Source: an uncultured Bacteroidota bacterium
Lineage (GTDB): Bacteria > Bacteroidota > Bacteroidia > 2-12-FULL-35-15
Reading direction: 5' to 3'
Assembly: GCA_903911435.1 (NCBI GenBank)
Contig: CAIWDF010000151.1
Coordinates: 1 to 52,783 of the forward strand
Length of the DNA: 52,783 nt
In this document: piece after piece, positions 9,137-17,479 of the stretch
How the letters are laid out: each line of letters begins with the position of its first letter
How positions within the stretch are numbered: position 1 is the first letter of the stretch
The notes under the pieces: generated by a model
Seen by the model: the letters and a program-made list of their open reading frames with translations, nothing else
The model's database searches: none
What the model was told of the DNA's origin: nothing
Translations under genes and position numbers: made by a program

Positions 9137-9374
9137 CTTCGGTTAATTTTAATTTTCCAAGCATTTCTACAAAATCATATAAATCTTTTTCAAAACTTAC
9201 TTCATCTATCATGTATTCTTTCACAATAGATGCTTTAATTTCTTGTGTTGCTTTTCCTTCTTTCAACATTTTAATTATCTCTAATCCTATTGGATTGGTT
9301 GAAAAAGAGTCGCCTGATGAAGGATCAAATACAAATCCTGAATCGCTCAATGCAATGTTTCGTTTTATTTTCAT
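9114..9374 (-). CDS. PqqD-like small peptide-binding protein
   Basis: An 86-residue protein with the PqqD / RiPP-recognition-element layout: an N-terminal strand region (IALSDSGFVFDPSSGDSFS), then NPIGLEIIKMLKEG and a helical C terminus with an EVSFEKDLYDFVEML motif. PqqD domains bind precursor or carrier peptides and present them to modifying enzymes. It is the first gene of the six-gene minus-strand operon and overlaps the ATP-grasp gene by 23 bp. No short precursor peptide gene was found beside it, which leaves its partner open; it may instead bind a ribosomal peptide encoded elsewhere or serve as an adaptor for the ligase. Assignment rests on pattern and context. Confidence 0.7.
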   Translation of the reverse strand: MKIKRNIALSDSGFVFDPSSGDSFSTNPIGLEIIKMLKEGKATQEIKASIVKEYMIDEVSFEKDLYDFVEMLGKLKLTEDAEKKKD

Positions 9375-9446
9375 ATTTTAAATTATTAAATTGTGTGATA
9401 ATACTTTTTAATTATAATTGTTTGTTTTGATGGCAAAATGTTTTAC

Positions 9447-10142
9447 TCAATTCTTGATTAAATAAAGTGCATCTTTTCTATACACATTTCCAATCGGAAT
9501 ATCTTTTCCTGCAATCTTTATAGCCTTACTCTTAATTTTTTCAATTTTCCTTAACGAGACAATGAACTTACGATGTATCCTAATAAATTCACTTTTGTTC
9601 AATCTATCCATCATATCCTTCATGGTCATACGCGTTGTTATTCGCTTTTGATTTTGCAAATATATATTTACGTAATCGCCCAATGCCTCTATGTATAATA
9701 TTTCAGCTACAACAAACTTTTGCAAACCATGGTTGGCTCTCACAAATATATTTTCATTGCCTTCCAATCTTTTACTCGAAATCTGAATATTAAAATAATT
9801 AACAATCTTCGCCAATGTACTTTCCACTCTTTCAAAAGAATATGGCTTCAGCAAAAAATCTAATGCATCCATATCATAAGCATCGATAGCGAGTTCTTTT
9901 TGAGTTGAAGTAAAAACCACTTTAATGTTTTGGCCTATCTTTTCATCAAAATCTATCCCCCAAGCTTTTGCTAACACAATATCAACAAATAAAACATCCA
10001 CAGGGTACTTTCTCAGGTGTTTCAATCCTAGAATCATTGAAGTAAATGTTTTATCCAACTTAATTCGTTCTGAACCCACACAATCTTTAAGAATAAGTTC
10101 TAGTGATTTGGGTTCTGTATCTATTATTATTGTACGCAACAT
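9447..10142 (-). CDS. LytTR-family response regulator
   Basis: About 231 residues from the start chosen at 10142 (MLRTIIIDTEP); a longer frame beginning at 10220 adds 26 residues that do not belong to the fold. Residues 1-118 are a receiver domain with the phosphoacceptor Asp in VLFVDIVLA and the Lys in FLLKPYS. The acidic pair that holds magnesium is reduced: the strand ends IIIDTEP where DDE is usual. Residues 130-231 are a LytTR DNA-binding domain (IFVRANHGLQKF, IEALGDYVNIYL, FIRIHRKFIVSLRKIEKI). No kinase lies next to it. It sits upstream of, and in line with, the PqqD operon (73 bp away), so it may be transcribed with it or control it. Confidence 0.88.
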   Translation of the reverse strand: MLRTIIIDTEPKSLELILKDCVGSERIKLDKTFTSMILGLKHLRKYPVDVLFVDIVLAKAWGIDFDEKIGQNIKVVFTSTQKELAIDAYDMDALDFLLKPYSFERVESTLAKIVNYFNIQISSKRLEGNENIFVRANHGLQKFVVAEILYIEALGDYVNIYLQNQKRITTRMTMKDMMDRLNKSEFIRIHRKFIVSLRKIEKIKSKAIKIAGKDIPIGNVYRKDALYLIKN

Positions 10143-10325
10143 GTTTACTGAATCTATTTCGAAAGTTTCTGTTTGTTTTTGCGATACAAAGGTGCAGGGT
10201 TTAGAAAACCTGCTCGTCACAGAATTATAAAAAAATGTAATGATATTTTAAGGTAGGTGGATATTCGAAGGCAATCACTCCTCAGTTTGTTCTTGCAGAA
10301 TTGTTACAGACAAGCTCTGAAGCCC

Positions 10326-10928
10326 TTAGTCAATCAAGGTATTGAGGGCTTTTCTATCTTTTTTACCTGAATTTTTGTATTCACTCACCGTATAGCCTGT
10401 TACCTGCTTGAACTGATTACTCAAATACTGAACACTACTATAACCCATAAAATAAGCTATTTCGCTAAGCGTGTATTCATCATAACTAATCATTTCTTTT
10501 ATTTTCTCGGCCTTGATGAGGATGATGTACTTCTCAAGGGTTATCCCTGTGGTTTCCGAAAATACTTTACTTAAATGCTGATAAGAAAGCTGGAGTTTCT
10601 CGCTTAGGTAATCACTATTTCTCACTAATGACGTATTGTTATTGCCATAAAAAACAAACTGTATCACTGCTGTCTTAATTTTTTCGACTAGCTTCTTATT
10701 GGTATCCAACAACAACTCGAATCCGTTTCGTTTCAGAATTTCGTTTACCACATTCAGGTTAAAAATCTGGCTATCAAACTGTATTTCTGCCTCTCCCAAC
10801 TCCACACTCAATACCTCGATAAAACCGGTACGCTCCAATTCCTGTTTTACTATTTTCACACAACTCGTACTCACCATATTCTTAATATGGATAACAGTAC
10901 GTGAAGTATTAAAATTATGTTTTTGCAT
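10326..10928 (-). CDS. AraC-family regulator with N-terminal HMA-like domain
   Basis: A 200-residue protein. Residues 1-75 look like a ferredoxin-like heavy-metal-associated (HMA) domain (VIHIKNMVSTSCVKIVKQEL...GFIEVLSVELGEAEIQF), but the CxxC metal site is reduced to a single Cys in MVSTSCVKIV. Residues 85-195 are an AraC DNA-binding domain: two helix-turn-helices, with YLSEKLQLSYQHLSKVF and LSEIAYFMGYSSVQYLSNQF. Small AraC proteins of this layout are known in Bacteroidota. The loss of the metal pair suggests sensing of something other than a soft metal, or only a structural role. A hairpin spanning the stop codon (10320-10351) may help end the transcript. Confidence 0.82.
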   Translation of the reverse strand: MQKHNFNTSRTVIHIKNMVSTSCVKIVKQELERTGFIEVLSVELGEAEIQFDSQIFNLNVVNEILKRNGFELLLDTNKKLVEKIKTAVIQFVFYGNNNTSLVRNSDYLSEKLQLSYQHLSKVFSETTGITLEKYIILIKAEKIKEMISYDEYTLSEIAYFMGYSSVQYLSNQFKQVTGYTVSEYKNSGKKDRKALNTLID

Positions 10929-10948
10929 TTTTTATCGGTAACGAATTG

Positions 10949-10956
10949 CAAAGTTA
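10949..10956 (-). promoter_or_regulatory. -7 box of the AraC/HMA regulator gene
   Basis: Read on the minus strand this is TAACTTTG, a match to the Bacteroidota -7 consensus TAnnTTTG, 20 bp before the start codon. Confidence 0.5.
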
Positions 10957-11200
10957 GAAAAATAGTGTGGCTTTAATAACTAGTGAGAAATTAAATTTAC
11001 ATTAAACCTTTCCTCCATTTTTCTTCGGGTAATATCTATGGACCGAACTTTCAATTAATTTGCAAAGTAAACGAATTAATAGTCGAATTTACTCTCGACA
11101 GCTAAAGGAAGTCAATTGTAAAGAAACGAAGTGGTAACTAAGGGACATAATTATTTTACAATTATTTCACATACCCTAATCATTATATTATAGTATTTGC
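10957..11200. other. Intergenic region between divergent genes
   Basis: AT-rich spacer between the AraC-type gene (minus) and etfB (plus). Apart from the two -7 boxes at its edges I see no gene, strong hairpin or repeat in it. Several GAATTAAT / ATTAATAG-like stretches occur but without clear symmetry. Confidence 0.5.
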
Positions 11201-11208
11201 TAAATTTG
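11201..11208 (+). promoter_or_regulatory. -7 box of the etfB operon
   Basis: TAAATTTG matches TAnnTTTG and lies 33 bp before the etfB ATG. Its position is a reason to reject the in-frame upstream start at 11197, which would overlap the promoter. Confidence 0.55.
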
Positions 11209-11241
11209 CGCTTCTTTTTAAAAAAATATAAAATATTTGTT

Positions 11242-11982
11242 ATGAAAATACTAGTTTGTATCAGCAACGTACCCGATACCACTACAAAGATTAGCTTTAC
11301 TAATAATAATACAGCTTTCAACACGGCAGGTGTGCAATTTGTAATCAATCCTTTTGACGAGTGGTATGCACTCGTTCGCGCTTTGGAGCTAAAAGAAGCT
11401 CAAGGAGGAAACGTAACCATCATTCACGTTGGAACAGCCGAGAGCGAACCAACCATTCGCAAAGGATTAGCCATTGGTGCTGACGATGCGGTGAGAATAG
11501 ATGCCGAACCAAATGATGCTTTTGCGGTAGCCGAACAAATAGCTGCATTTGCAAAGGACAAAGGATTCGATTTGATATTGGCAGGTAAAGAAACCATCAG
11601 CTACAATGGGTCGATGGTAGGCGCTATGCTAGCCGAATTATTGAACCTTCCGTATGTACCAATGGCAACTAAACTTGATGTGACTAACAATGTTGCAACC
11701 ATCGAACACGATATCGATGGAGGAACCGAAGTAGTAGAATGTGCCTTACCATTGGTAATTGCTGCTAATAAAGGAATGGCCGAAGCTCGTATACCAAACA
11801 TGAGAGGAATTATGGCGGCTCGTACCAAACCATTGTTGCAAGTTTCGGCTATAACTGCCGATAAATTAACATCCATTACTGCTTTTGAATTGGCTAAAGG
11901 TCGCACTGATTGTAAGTTCGTTGACGCTAGCACACCAGAAAAACTGGTTGAACTTCTTCACAACGAAGCAAAAGCTATTTAA
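11242..11982 (+). CDS. etfB: Electron transfer flavoprotein beta subunit
   Basis: EtfB pairs with EtfA to carry electrons from acyl-CoA dehydrogenases and similar flavoenzymes to the quinone pool; it binds the AMP/FAD-adenylate part. The chosen start MKILVCISNVPDT gives 246 residues, the usual length. Visible family motifs: INPFDEWYALVRALELKE near residue 36, the nucleotide-binding VTIIHVG strand, and the signature VPMATKLDV...AARIPNMRGIM-like block (EARIPNMRGIMAARTKPL). etfA follows after 27 bp, so the two are co-transcribed. Confidence 0.96.
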   Translation: MKILVCISNVPDTTTKISFTNNNTAFNTAGVQFVINPFDEWYALVRALELKEAQGGNVTIIHVGTAESEPTIRKGLAIGADDAVRIDAEPNDAFAVAEQIAAFAKDKGFDLILAGKETISYNGSMVGAMLAELLNLPYVPMATKLDVTNNVATIEHDIDGGTEVVECALPLVIAANKGMAEARIPNMRGIMAARTKPLLQVSAITADKLTSITAFELAKGRTDCKFVDASTPEKLVELLHNEAKAI

Positions 11983-12009
11983 TATTTAACATTCAAAAAA
12001 CTAAACGAT

Positions 12010-12978
12010 ATGTCAGTACTTATCTATACAGAAGTTTCGAAAGGAAAAGTAAAAAAAGCTTCATTAGAAGCTGTAAACTATGGTAGCCGCATCGCTACCC
12101 AATTGAACATGAAAGCCACCGCTGTGATTATTGGCGATGGAGATTTAAGCGATTTGGGAAAAGCAGGAGCTAGCAAAGTTTTAAAAATTAATAACGAAAA
12201 ACTTGTTAACCTTGATGGACAATATTTAACAGCTGCTATTGAACAAGCTGCTAAAGCTGAGGATGCAAGCATCATTATATTTTCAAATGACTTTACAGGA
12301 AAAGAAATTGCACCACGTCTTGCTGCTCGTTTAAAAGCAGGCCTAGTTGCTGGAGCGGTTGACAACCCAGTTATTTCAGGCGATTCATTCACCGTGAAGA
12401 AAAATGTTTTTTCGGGAAAAGCAGTTGCCATGTATGCACTTCACTCCGAAAAGAAAATTATTTCCTTATTACCAAACTCCTTTGCTGTTGAGTTGAAAGA
12501 AGGTTCGGCAGAAATTGTTGATTTCGCTGTAAACCTTGATGGCATCAACTCTCCAGTAAAAGTGAAAGAGGTAAAAAAAGTGTCATCCGACTTAAACCTT
12601 GCCGATGCTGAACTAGTTGTTTCAGCGGGAAGAGGTATGAAAGGCCCTGAGAATTGGGGAATGATAGAAGACCTTGCTAAAGTTTTAGGAGCAGCTACTG
12701 CGTGTTCGCGCCCAGTGGCCGACATGGATTGGCGGCCTCACCACGAACATGTGGGACAAACAGGATTAGCCATCCGTCCTGATTTATATATTGCCATAGG
12801 TATTTCGGGAGCCATCCAACATCTTGCTGGTGTTAATGGTAGCAAAGTAATGGTGGTCATCAATTCCGATAAAGAAGCTCCCTTCTTTAAATCTGCCGAC
12901 TACGGTATCGTGGGCGATGCATTCGAGATTGTTCCAAAACTAACCGAAGCAATTAAAAAGTTTAAAGCAAACCAATAA
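12010..12978 (+). CDS. etfA: Electron transfer flavoprotein alpha subunit
   Basis: A 322-residue EtfA, the FAD-holding partner of EtfB in the cytoplasmic electron carrier of fatty-acid and amino-acid oxidation. The N-terminal half has the adenine-nucleotide-like fold; the C-terminal FAD domain shows VVSAGRGMKGPENWGMIEDL, the block VGQTGLAIRPDLYIAIGISG, and GAIQHLAGVNGSKVMVVIN, with the conserved His of SGAIQH. Length is normal and no residue looks lost. It is separated by 48 bp from the nuclease-like gene that follows, and the run continues with nucleotide-metabolism genes. Confidence 0.96.
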   Translation: MSVLIYTEVSKGKVKKASLEAVNYGSRIATQLNMKATAVIIGDGDLSDLGKAGASKVLKINNEKLVNLDGQYLTAAIEQAAKAEDASIIIFSNDFTGKEIAPRLAARLKAGLVAGAVDNPVISGDSFTVKKNVFSGKAVAMYALHSEKKIISLLPNSFAVELKEGSAEIVDFAVNLDGINSPVKVKEVKKVSSDLNLADAELVVSAGRGMKGPENWGMIEDLAKVLGAATACSRPVADMDWRPHHEHVGQTGLAIRPDLYIAIGISGAIQHLAGVNGSKVMVVINSDKEAPFFKSADYGIVGDAFEIVPKLTEAIKKFKANQ

Positions 12979-13026
12979 TTCGAGGATAGAATTCAGATTG
13001 TTCGAATAGGAATAAAAGAAAAGGAA

Positions 13027-13623
13027 GTGAAAAAAGTAAAATTGGAAATAGTAGGCTTATCTTATAGTCAAACACAAACAGGTGCTTACGCACTGGTTTT
13101 GGGAGAGACCAAAGGGCAAAAGAGAAGGCTACCCATCATCATCGGAGGGTTCGAAGCGCAGGCGATTGCCATAGAGTTAGAGAAAATGACACCCAGCAGA
13201 CCTCTTACCCACGATTTGTTCAGAAGCTTTGCCACTTCCTTTAACATTGTTGTTGATGAGGTCATCATCTATAATTTAGTAGATGGTATTTTTTATGCCC
13301 GCTTGGTTTGCCAAAACGAAGTAGGCAAATCTGTAGAAATAGATGCTCGTACCTCTGACGCCATTGCACTTGCTGTTCGATTCAACTGCCCGATGAATAC
13401 CTACGAATTTATTTTGGCGAAAGCAGGAATCCTGCTCGATGATGAAGCGCCTGTCAAAACTGACAACTTCAACGAAGAAGATAAAATGGAAGTAGAAGAA
13501 ACAAGTCTGATTAAAAAATCAGCAGACGAGCTTCAGCAAATGCTCGAAAGTGCATTGCAAGACGAGGACTATGAACGTGCTTCGAAAATAAGAGATGAGT
13601 TAAACAATCGCAAAAAATCTTAA
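13027..13623 (+). CDS. Bifunctional nuclease-family protein with C-terminal UvrB/UvrC motif
   Basis: A 198-residue protein starting with GTG at 13027 (VKLEIVGLSYSQTQTGAYAL). Residues 1-135 are the BFN/DUF151 domain: LVLGETKGQKRRLPIIIGGF, AQAIAIELEKMTPSRPLTHD and SDAIALAVRFNCPM. Homologues in plants and Thermotoga were reported to have RNase/DNase activity. The last 40 residues form a UVR motif (ADELQQMLESALQDEDYERA), a coiled helix pair that in UvrB/UvrC and Clp proteins mediates protein contact. The two-domain form is common in Bacteroidota. The nucleoside transporter starts 18 bp later. The in vivo role is not established. Confidence 0.85.
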   Translation: MKKVKLEIVGLSYSQTQTGAYALVLGETKGQKRRLPIIIGGFEAQAIAIELEKMTPSRPLTHDLFRSFATSFNIVVDEVIIYNLVDGIFYARLVCQNEVGKSVEIDARTSDAIALAVRFNCPMNTYEFILAKAGILLDDEAPVKTDNFNEEDKMEVEETSLIKKSADELQQMLESALQDEDYERASKIRDELNNRKKS

Positions 13624-13641
13624 AACACATACACAATACTT

Positions 13642-14874
13642 ATGGATAGATTCACAGGTTTAATAGGTATTGCCCTAATATTTGGTATCGCCTTTTTATT
13701 TTCAAACAATCGTAAAGCTATAAACTACCGCCTTGTACTAAGTGGCATTGGCTTGCAAATTTTTATAGCTGTACTTGTACTCAAAGTACCTCCGGTGACT
13801 CGTTTCTTTCAATTCCTTGGCAAAGGGATGCAAAAGATTGAACAGTTTGCAAAAGAAGGAGCCAACTTTGTATATGGTGGCATTGTTACCAACAACTACA
13901 AAGGCGAACATGTAGATTATTCTTCACCCGAAATATTTGTATTTGCCTTCAACATCACAGCCACCATCATTTTGGTATGTGTACTTGTTGCGGTGTTTTA
14001 TCACGCTGGCATTATGCAACGTATTGTTTCGGTTATTGCCAAAGCCATGAACTTTGTGATGCGTGTGAGTGGTGCAGAAGCATTAAGCAATGTTGCTTCC
14101 GCATTTGTGGGACAGGTAGAAGCTCAAGTAATGATTCGTCCGTATTTGCCAACTATGACCAAGAGCGAATTGTTGGCTTCTATGAGTGGTAGTCTTGCGT
14201 GTATTGCAGGTGGTATATTAATCGTGTACACTACGATGGGTGCAAAAGCCGAATACTTGATAGCTGCTAGTTTGATGGCTGCTCCGGGTGCATTGGTGAT
14301 TTCGAAAATTGTATATCCTGAAACGGAAGAATCGCAAACGATGGGCAATGTGAAGCTCGATATTAAGAGCAGTTATAGCAATTTGATTGATGCCATTAGT
14401 CATGGAGCTGCTGACGGATTTAAAATCTCGATGAACGTAATCGCTATGTTGATAGGCTTTATAGCTCTAATCGCGATGGTGAATTGGATTTTGGGACATA
14501 TCTATACAGGACTCACTTTAGATTTTATTTTTGGGAAATTGTTTTATCCAATGGCTTGGTCGATGGGTGTGCCTGCGGCTGACATTAATAGTGCTGCCAC
14601 TTTGCTCGGACAAAAAATTACAGTGAATGAATTTGTTGCCTTTAAAAATTTAACGAGTCATGCTGTGCCTGTGCTCACCGAAAAAGGAACCTTGATTATA
14701 AGTGTTGCTATCTGCGGCTTTGCTAACTTTAGCAGTGTGGGAATGCAAATTGGTGGTATAGGAGCCTTGGTGCCTGAGCGCAGACACGACCTTGCTAAAC
14801 TTGGAATGCGTGCCCTGTTGTGTGGTACGTTAGCATCTTACCTTTCGGCTACCATTGCTGGGATTTTGATGTAA
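13642..14874 (+). CDS. Concentrative nucleoside transporter (NupC/CNT family)
   Basis: A 410-residue inner-membrane protein that imports nucleosides with H+ or Na+. Hydrophobic segments cover most of it. CNT hallmarks are the re-entrant-loop motif NVASAFVGQVEAQVMIRPYL with the Gln/Glu that contact the nucleoside, MSGSLACIAGGILIVY, the INSAATLLGQKITVNEFVAF loop in the second half, and ALCGFANFSS-like AICGFANFSSVGMQIGG. Length agrees with bacterial CNTs (about 400). It stands between a nuclease-like gene and thyA/folA, a nucleotide-salvage context. Confidence 0.93.
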   Translation: MDRFTGLIGIALIFGIAFLFSNNRKAINYRLVLSGIGLQIFIAVLVLKVPPVTRFFQFLGKGMQKIEQFAKEGANFVYGGIVTNNYKGEHVDYSSPEIFVFAFNITATIILVCVLVAVFYHAGIMQRIVSVIAKAMNFVMRVSGAEALSNVASAFVGQVEAQVMIRPYLPTMTKSELLASMSGSLACIAGGILIVYTTMGAKAEYLIAASLMAAPGALVISKIVYPETEESQTMGNVKLDIKSSYSNLIDAISHGAADGFKISMNVIAMLIGFIALIAMVNWILGHIYTGLTLDFIFGKLFYPMAWSMGVPAADINSAATLLGQKITVNEFVAFKNLTSHAVPVLTEKGTLIISVAICGFANFSSVGMQIGGIGALVPERRHDLAKLGMRALLCGTLASYLSATIAGILM

Positions 14875-14968
14875 GCAGTCATCTGTTTTCCTTACGCTTG
14901 AGCGAATAAAGTCTGTTAGGTGATTGGTTAAACGATGCATGAATAAACTCAATTGATTACACACTAGT

Positions 14969-15763
14969 ATGAAACAATACCACGATTTAATGAAACATGT
15001 GTTGGAGCAAGGAGCCTCCAAGACCGACCGAACCGGAACTGGCACCACCAGCGTGTTTGGATACCAAATGCGATTCGATTTGCAAGAAGGCTTCCCGATG
15101 CTGACCACAAAGAAACTACATCTTAAATCCATCCTCCACGAGCTGTTGTGGTTCTTAAAAGGAGATACCAACATCAGTTACTTGAAAGAAAATGGGGTAC
15201 GTATTTGGGACGAATGGGCCGATGAGAACGGCAACCTCGGACCTGTTTATGGCTCGCAGTGGCGAAGCTGGCAGGCCGCTGACGGAAGAACGATTGACCA
15301 AATCACTCAGGTGGTGAATCAAATAAAAAATAATCCTGATAGCAGACGAATGATTGTGAGCGCTTGGAACGTTGGTGAAATTGACAAAATGAAATTGCCT
15401 CCTTGTCATGCTTTCTTTCAGTTTTATGTGGCCAACGGAAAATTGAGTTGTCAATTGTATCAACGTAGTGCCGACATCTTCCTTGGCGTTCCCTTTAATA
15501 TTGCGTCTTACGCCATCCTTACGATGATGATGGCACAAGTATGTAAGCTCGAACCAGGCGATTTTATTCATACCTTAGGTGATGCTCATCTTTACTCCAA
15601 CCATATCGAACAGGCTAACCTGCAACTATCGCGCGAGTGCAGACCATTGCCTACGTTGCGAATAAATCCGAATGTGAACGATATTTTCGAATTTAAGTTC
15701 GAAGATTTTTCGCTCGAAGGCTACGACCCTCATCCCCACATCAAAGCAGATGTAGCGGTGTAA
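14969..15763 (+). CDS. thyA: Thymidylate synthase ThyA
   Basis: ThyA methylates dUMP to dTMP with methylenetetrahydrofolate, producing dihydrofolate. The 264 residues match the Escherichia coli enzyme in length, and the nucleophile falls at C146 in [12 protein letters not shown], exactly the classical numbering. Other landmarks: [18 protein letters not shown], the phosphate-binding [11 protein letters not shown], and [18 protein letters not shown]. The next gene, folA, recycles the dihydrofolate formed, so the pair works as one step and its cofactor regeneration. The gap before it (94 bp) holds no other gene. Confidence 0.98.
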   Translation: MKQYHDLMKHVLEQGASKTDRTGTGTTSVFGYQMRFDLQEGFPMLTTKKLHLKSILHELLWFLKGDTNISYLKENGVRIWDEWADENGNLGPVYGSQWRSWQAADGRTIDQITQVVNQIKNNPDSRRMIVSAWNVGEIDKMKLPPCHAFFQFYVANGKLSCQLYQRSADIFLGVPFNIASYAILTMMMAQVCKLEPGDFIHTLGDAHLYSNHIEQANLQLSRECRPLPTLRINPNVNDIFEFKFEDFSLEGYDPHPHIKADVAV

Positions 15764-15821
15764 GCGGGTTGCTCTTACAAAGCATGACAAAAAAATCAAC
15801 TCTTAAATACATTACTCAGAC

Positions 15822-16322
15822 ATGATTTCGATAATAGTAGCTGTAGCAGAAAACAATGTGATTGGCAAAGACAATAGTTTGATATGGCAATTGCCTGCCG
15901 ATATGAAGTATTTCAAAGCCATGACCATAGGGCATTGCGTTATTACAGGTCGTAAAAATTACGAGTCGATACCCGAGCGATTTCGCCCATTGATAGACCG
16001 AACCAACATTGTAATTACTCGTCAGCCCAACTACAATGCCCCTGGAGCCATTGTGGTGAGCTCGATACAAGAGGCCATTGAAAAAGCCGAAGCTACCAAA
16101 GATGAAGAAATTTTTATCATTGGCGGAGCCGAAATTTATAACCTGAGCCTTGCTTTTGCCGATACCATTTACTGCACACGCATCTATCAAAGTTTCGATG
16201 GCGATACCTTTTTCCCCGAAATAAACCAAGACGAGTGGAAAGAAACCAACAGACGCGAGGGAAAGATGGACGAAAAAAATACTTTCGAACACGATTTTAT
16301 TACTTACCAAAGAATTAAGTAA
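15822..16322 (+). CDS. folA: Dihydrofolate reductase
   Basis: Reduces dihydrofolate to tetrahydrofolate with NADPH. The 166-residue protein has the standard start MISIIVAVAENNVIGKDN, the catalytic acid D27 in WQLPADMKYF, the NADPH-binding ITGRKNYESIP, and FIIGGAEIYNLSL with the paired glycines. It follows thyA by 58 bp, a common and functionally sensible pairing. It ends 30 bp before the next lipoprotein start. Confidence 0.97.
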   Translation: MISIIVAVAENNVIGKDNSLIWQLPADMKYFKAMTIGHCVITGRKNYESIPERFRPLIDRTNIVITRQPNYNAPGAIVVSSIQEAIEKAEATKDEEIFIIGGAEIYNLSLAFADTIYCTRIYQSFDGDTFFPEINQDEWKETNRREGKMDEKNTFEHDFITYQRIK

Positions 16323-16352
16323 TTTTGCTTGCTCATTAAATGTAAAGCATCA

Positions 16353-17168
16353 ATGAAAATAAAAAACATCATCTTCCAATTGGCACTATCGGTGCTTGTT
16401 TCGCTTTCATTTACTTCCTGTAAAAAATCAGACCGCGACCGCGACACCGACCTTTCGGCAGCTAAAGACAATGCATTGACCGAAAATGTGGTGGCCGGTA
16501 TTTTTAAAACCATTGGCGAGTTTACCGATTCTACTTGGCAATTACGTTCGTCCACTTGCGCTGCGGTGAGCATTACACCAGCCGACACTTTTACTTTTCC
16601 AAAAACATTAACCATCGACTTTGATACCATTAACTGCCTTTGCAGCGATGGCAACCTGCGCAGAGGAAAAATTATTGCTACCTTTTATGGCAAGTTTCGC
16701 GACTCGCTTACCGTTATCTCCGTTGCTGTTCAGAACTTTGCTTTCAATAATAACGGAATACAATCGGGTACCTACTCCATCACCAACAAAGGTCGCAATA
16801 CCGCAGGGCTATTGACATTTGGTGTGAACATTGAAAACGCTTATGTGTACACCAGCATGGGCAGCATTGGTTTTTCGGGACGATATGTATACCAATGGAT
16901 GACTGGCGAAACCACTACTACCAATCCTTTTGACGATGTGTACAGCATCACCGGTTCGAGTAGCGGAAGAAGCATCAGCGGAAACACGTTTACTTCTTCC
17001 ATTGTCAATCCGCTCACCATAGCGTTGAATTGCGCTTATATCGAAAAGGGAATGTTCAGCATTATTCCTGCCAACCTTTCGGCACGCAAGGTAGATTTCG
17101 GTGCAGGCAATTGCGACCAATCGGCCACCATCACCATCAACGGGGTGAATTACGATTTCAATCAATAA
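16353..17168 (+). CDS. Lipoprotein of unknown function
   Basis: The frame from ATG at 16353 gives 271 residues; a TTG start at 16329 is less likely because the ATG directly precedes a good signal sequence (MKIKNIIFQLALSVLVSLSF) and a lipobox TSC followed by KKSD. The mature part is strand-rich with many Thr, Ser and Gly (for example GTYSITNKGRNTAG, SGRYVYQWMTGE) and ends with ATITINGVNYDFN. This looks like a beta-sandwich surface or periplasmic protein typical of the phylum, but I recognise no family. It is the last gene of the plus-strand run and faces the hairpin locus. Confidence 0.75.
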   Translation: MKIKNIIFQLALSVLVSLSFTSCKKSDRDRDTDLSAAKDNALTENVVAGIFKTIGEFTDSTWQLRSSTCAAVSITPADTFTFPKTLTIDFDTINCLCSDGNLRRGKIIATFYGKFRDSLTVISVAVQNFAFNNNGIQSGTYSITNKGRNTAGLLTFGVNIENAYVYTSMGSIGFSGRYVYQWMTGETTTTNPFDDVYSITGSSSGRSISGNTFTSSIVNPLTIALNCAYIEKGMFSIIPANLSARKVDFGAGNCDQSATITINGVNYDFNQ

Positions 17169-17225
17169 TCCTACTTTAGTTTCCACTTTCGTGCGAACGC
17201 TTTAAGGCGGTTTGCAGAAAAATGC

Positions 17226-17479
17226 AATGCGTCTTCAGAATCCTGAAAGGATTGAATGTTAATAGCCCCCAATGAAATTGGGGGATAATGATGCGTCTGC
17301 ATTTTACTCAACTCCCAAGGAGTTGAACACCCTTCGTATTGAACTCCATTCGGAGTTCGGCAAAACTTAAATACTTCCCCACCCCCAATTGCATTGGGGG
17401 CTATTCATATTAAACTCTTTCAGAGTTTTTTATTCAATACTGTATATAGAATTCGAAACTCAATTTCCGAAAAAGGAAA
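17226..17479. repeat. Hairpin-cluster direct repeat, copy A
   Basis: A 254-bp block, repeated at 17772-18026. It is a string of short inverted repeats: AATCCTGAAAGGATT, CCCCCAATGAAATTGGGGG, CAACTCCCAAGGAGTTG, GAACTCCATTCGGAGTTC, CCCCCAATTGCATTGGGGG, AACTCTTTCAGAGTT and TTTCCGAAAAAGGAAA, separated by short linkers. Every stem is identical between the copies; the differences I can see fall in loops or linkers. It lies between the convergent lipoprotein and BtuG-like genes and has no coding sense. Confidence 0.9.

Noticed and set aside
10320-10351. Terminator at the end of the AraC-type gene
   Set aside because: AAGCCCT / AGGGCTT pairs across the stop codon, but it overlaps coding sequence and lacks a T-run, so it is mentioned only as a possibility.
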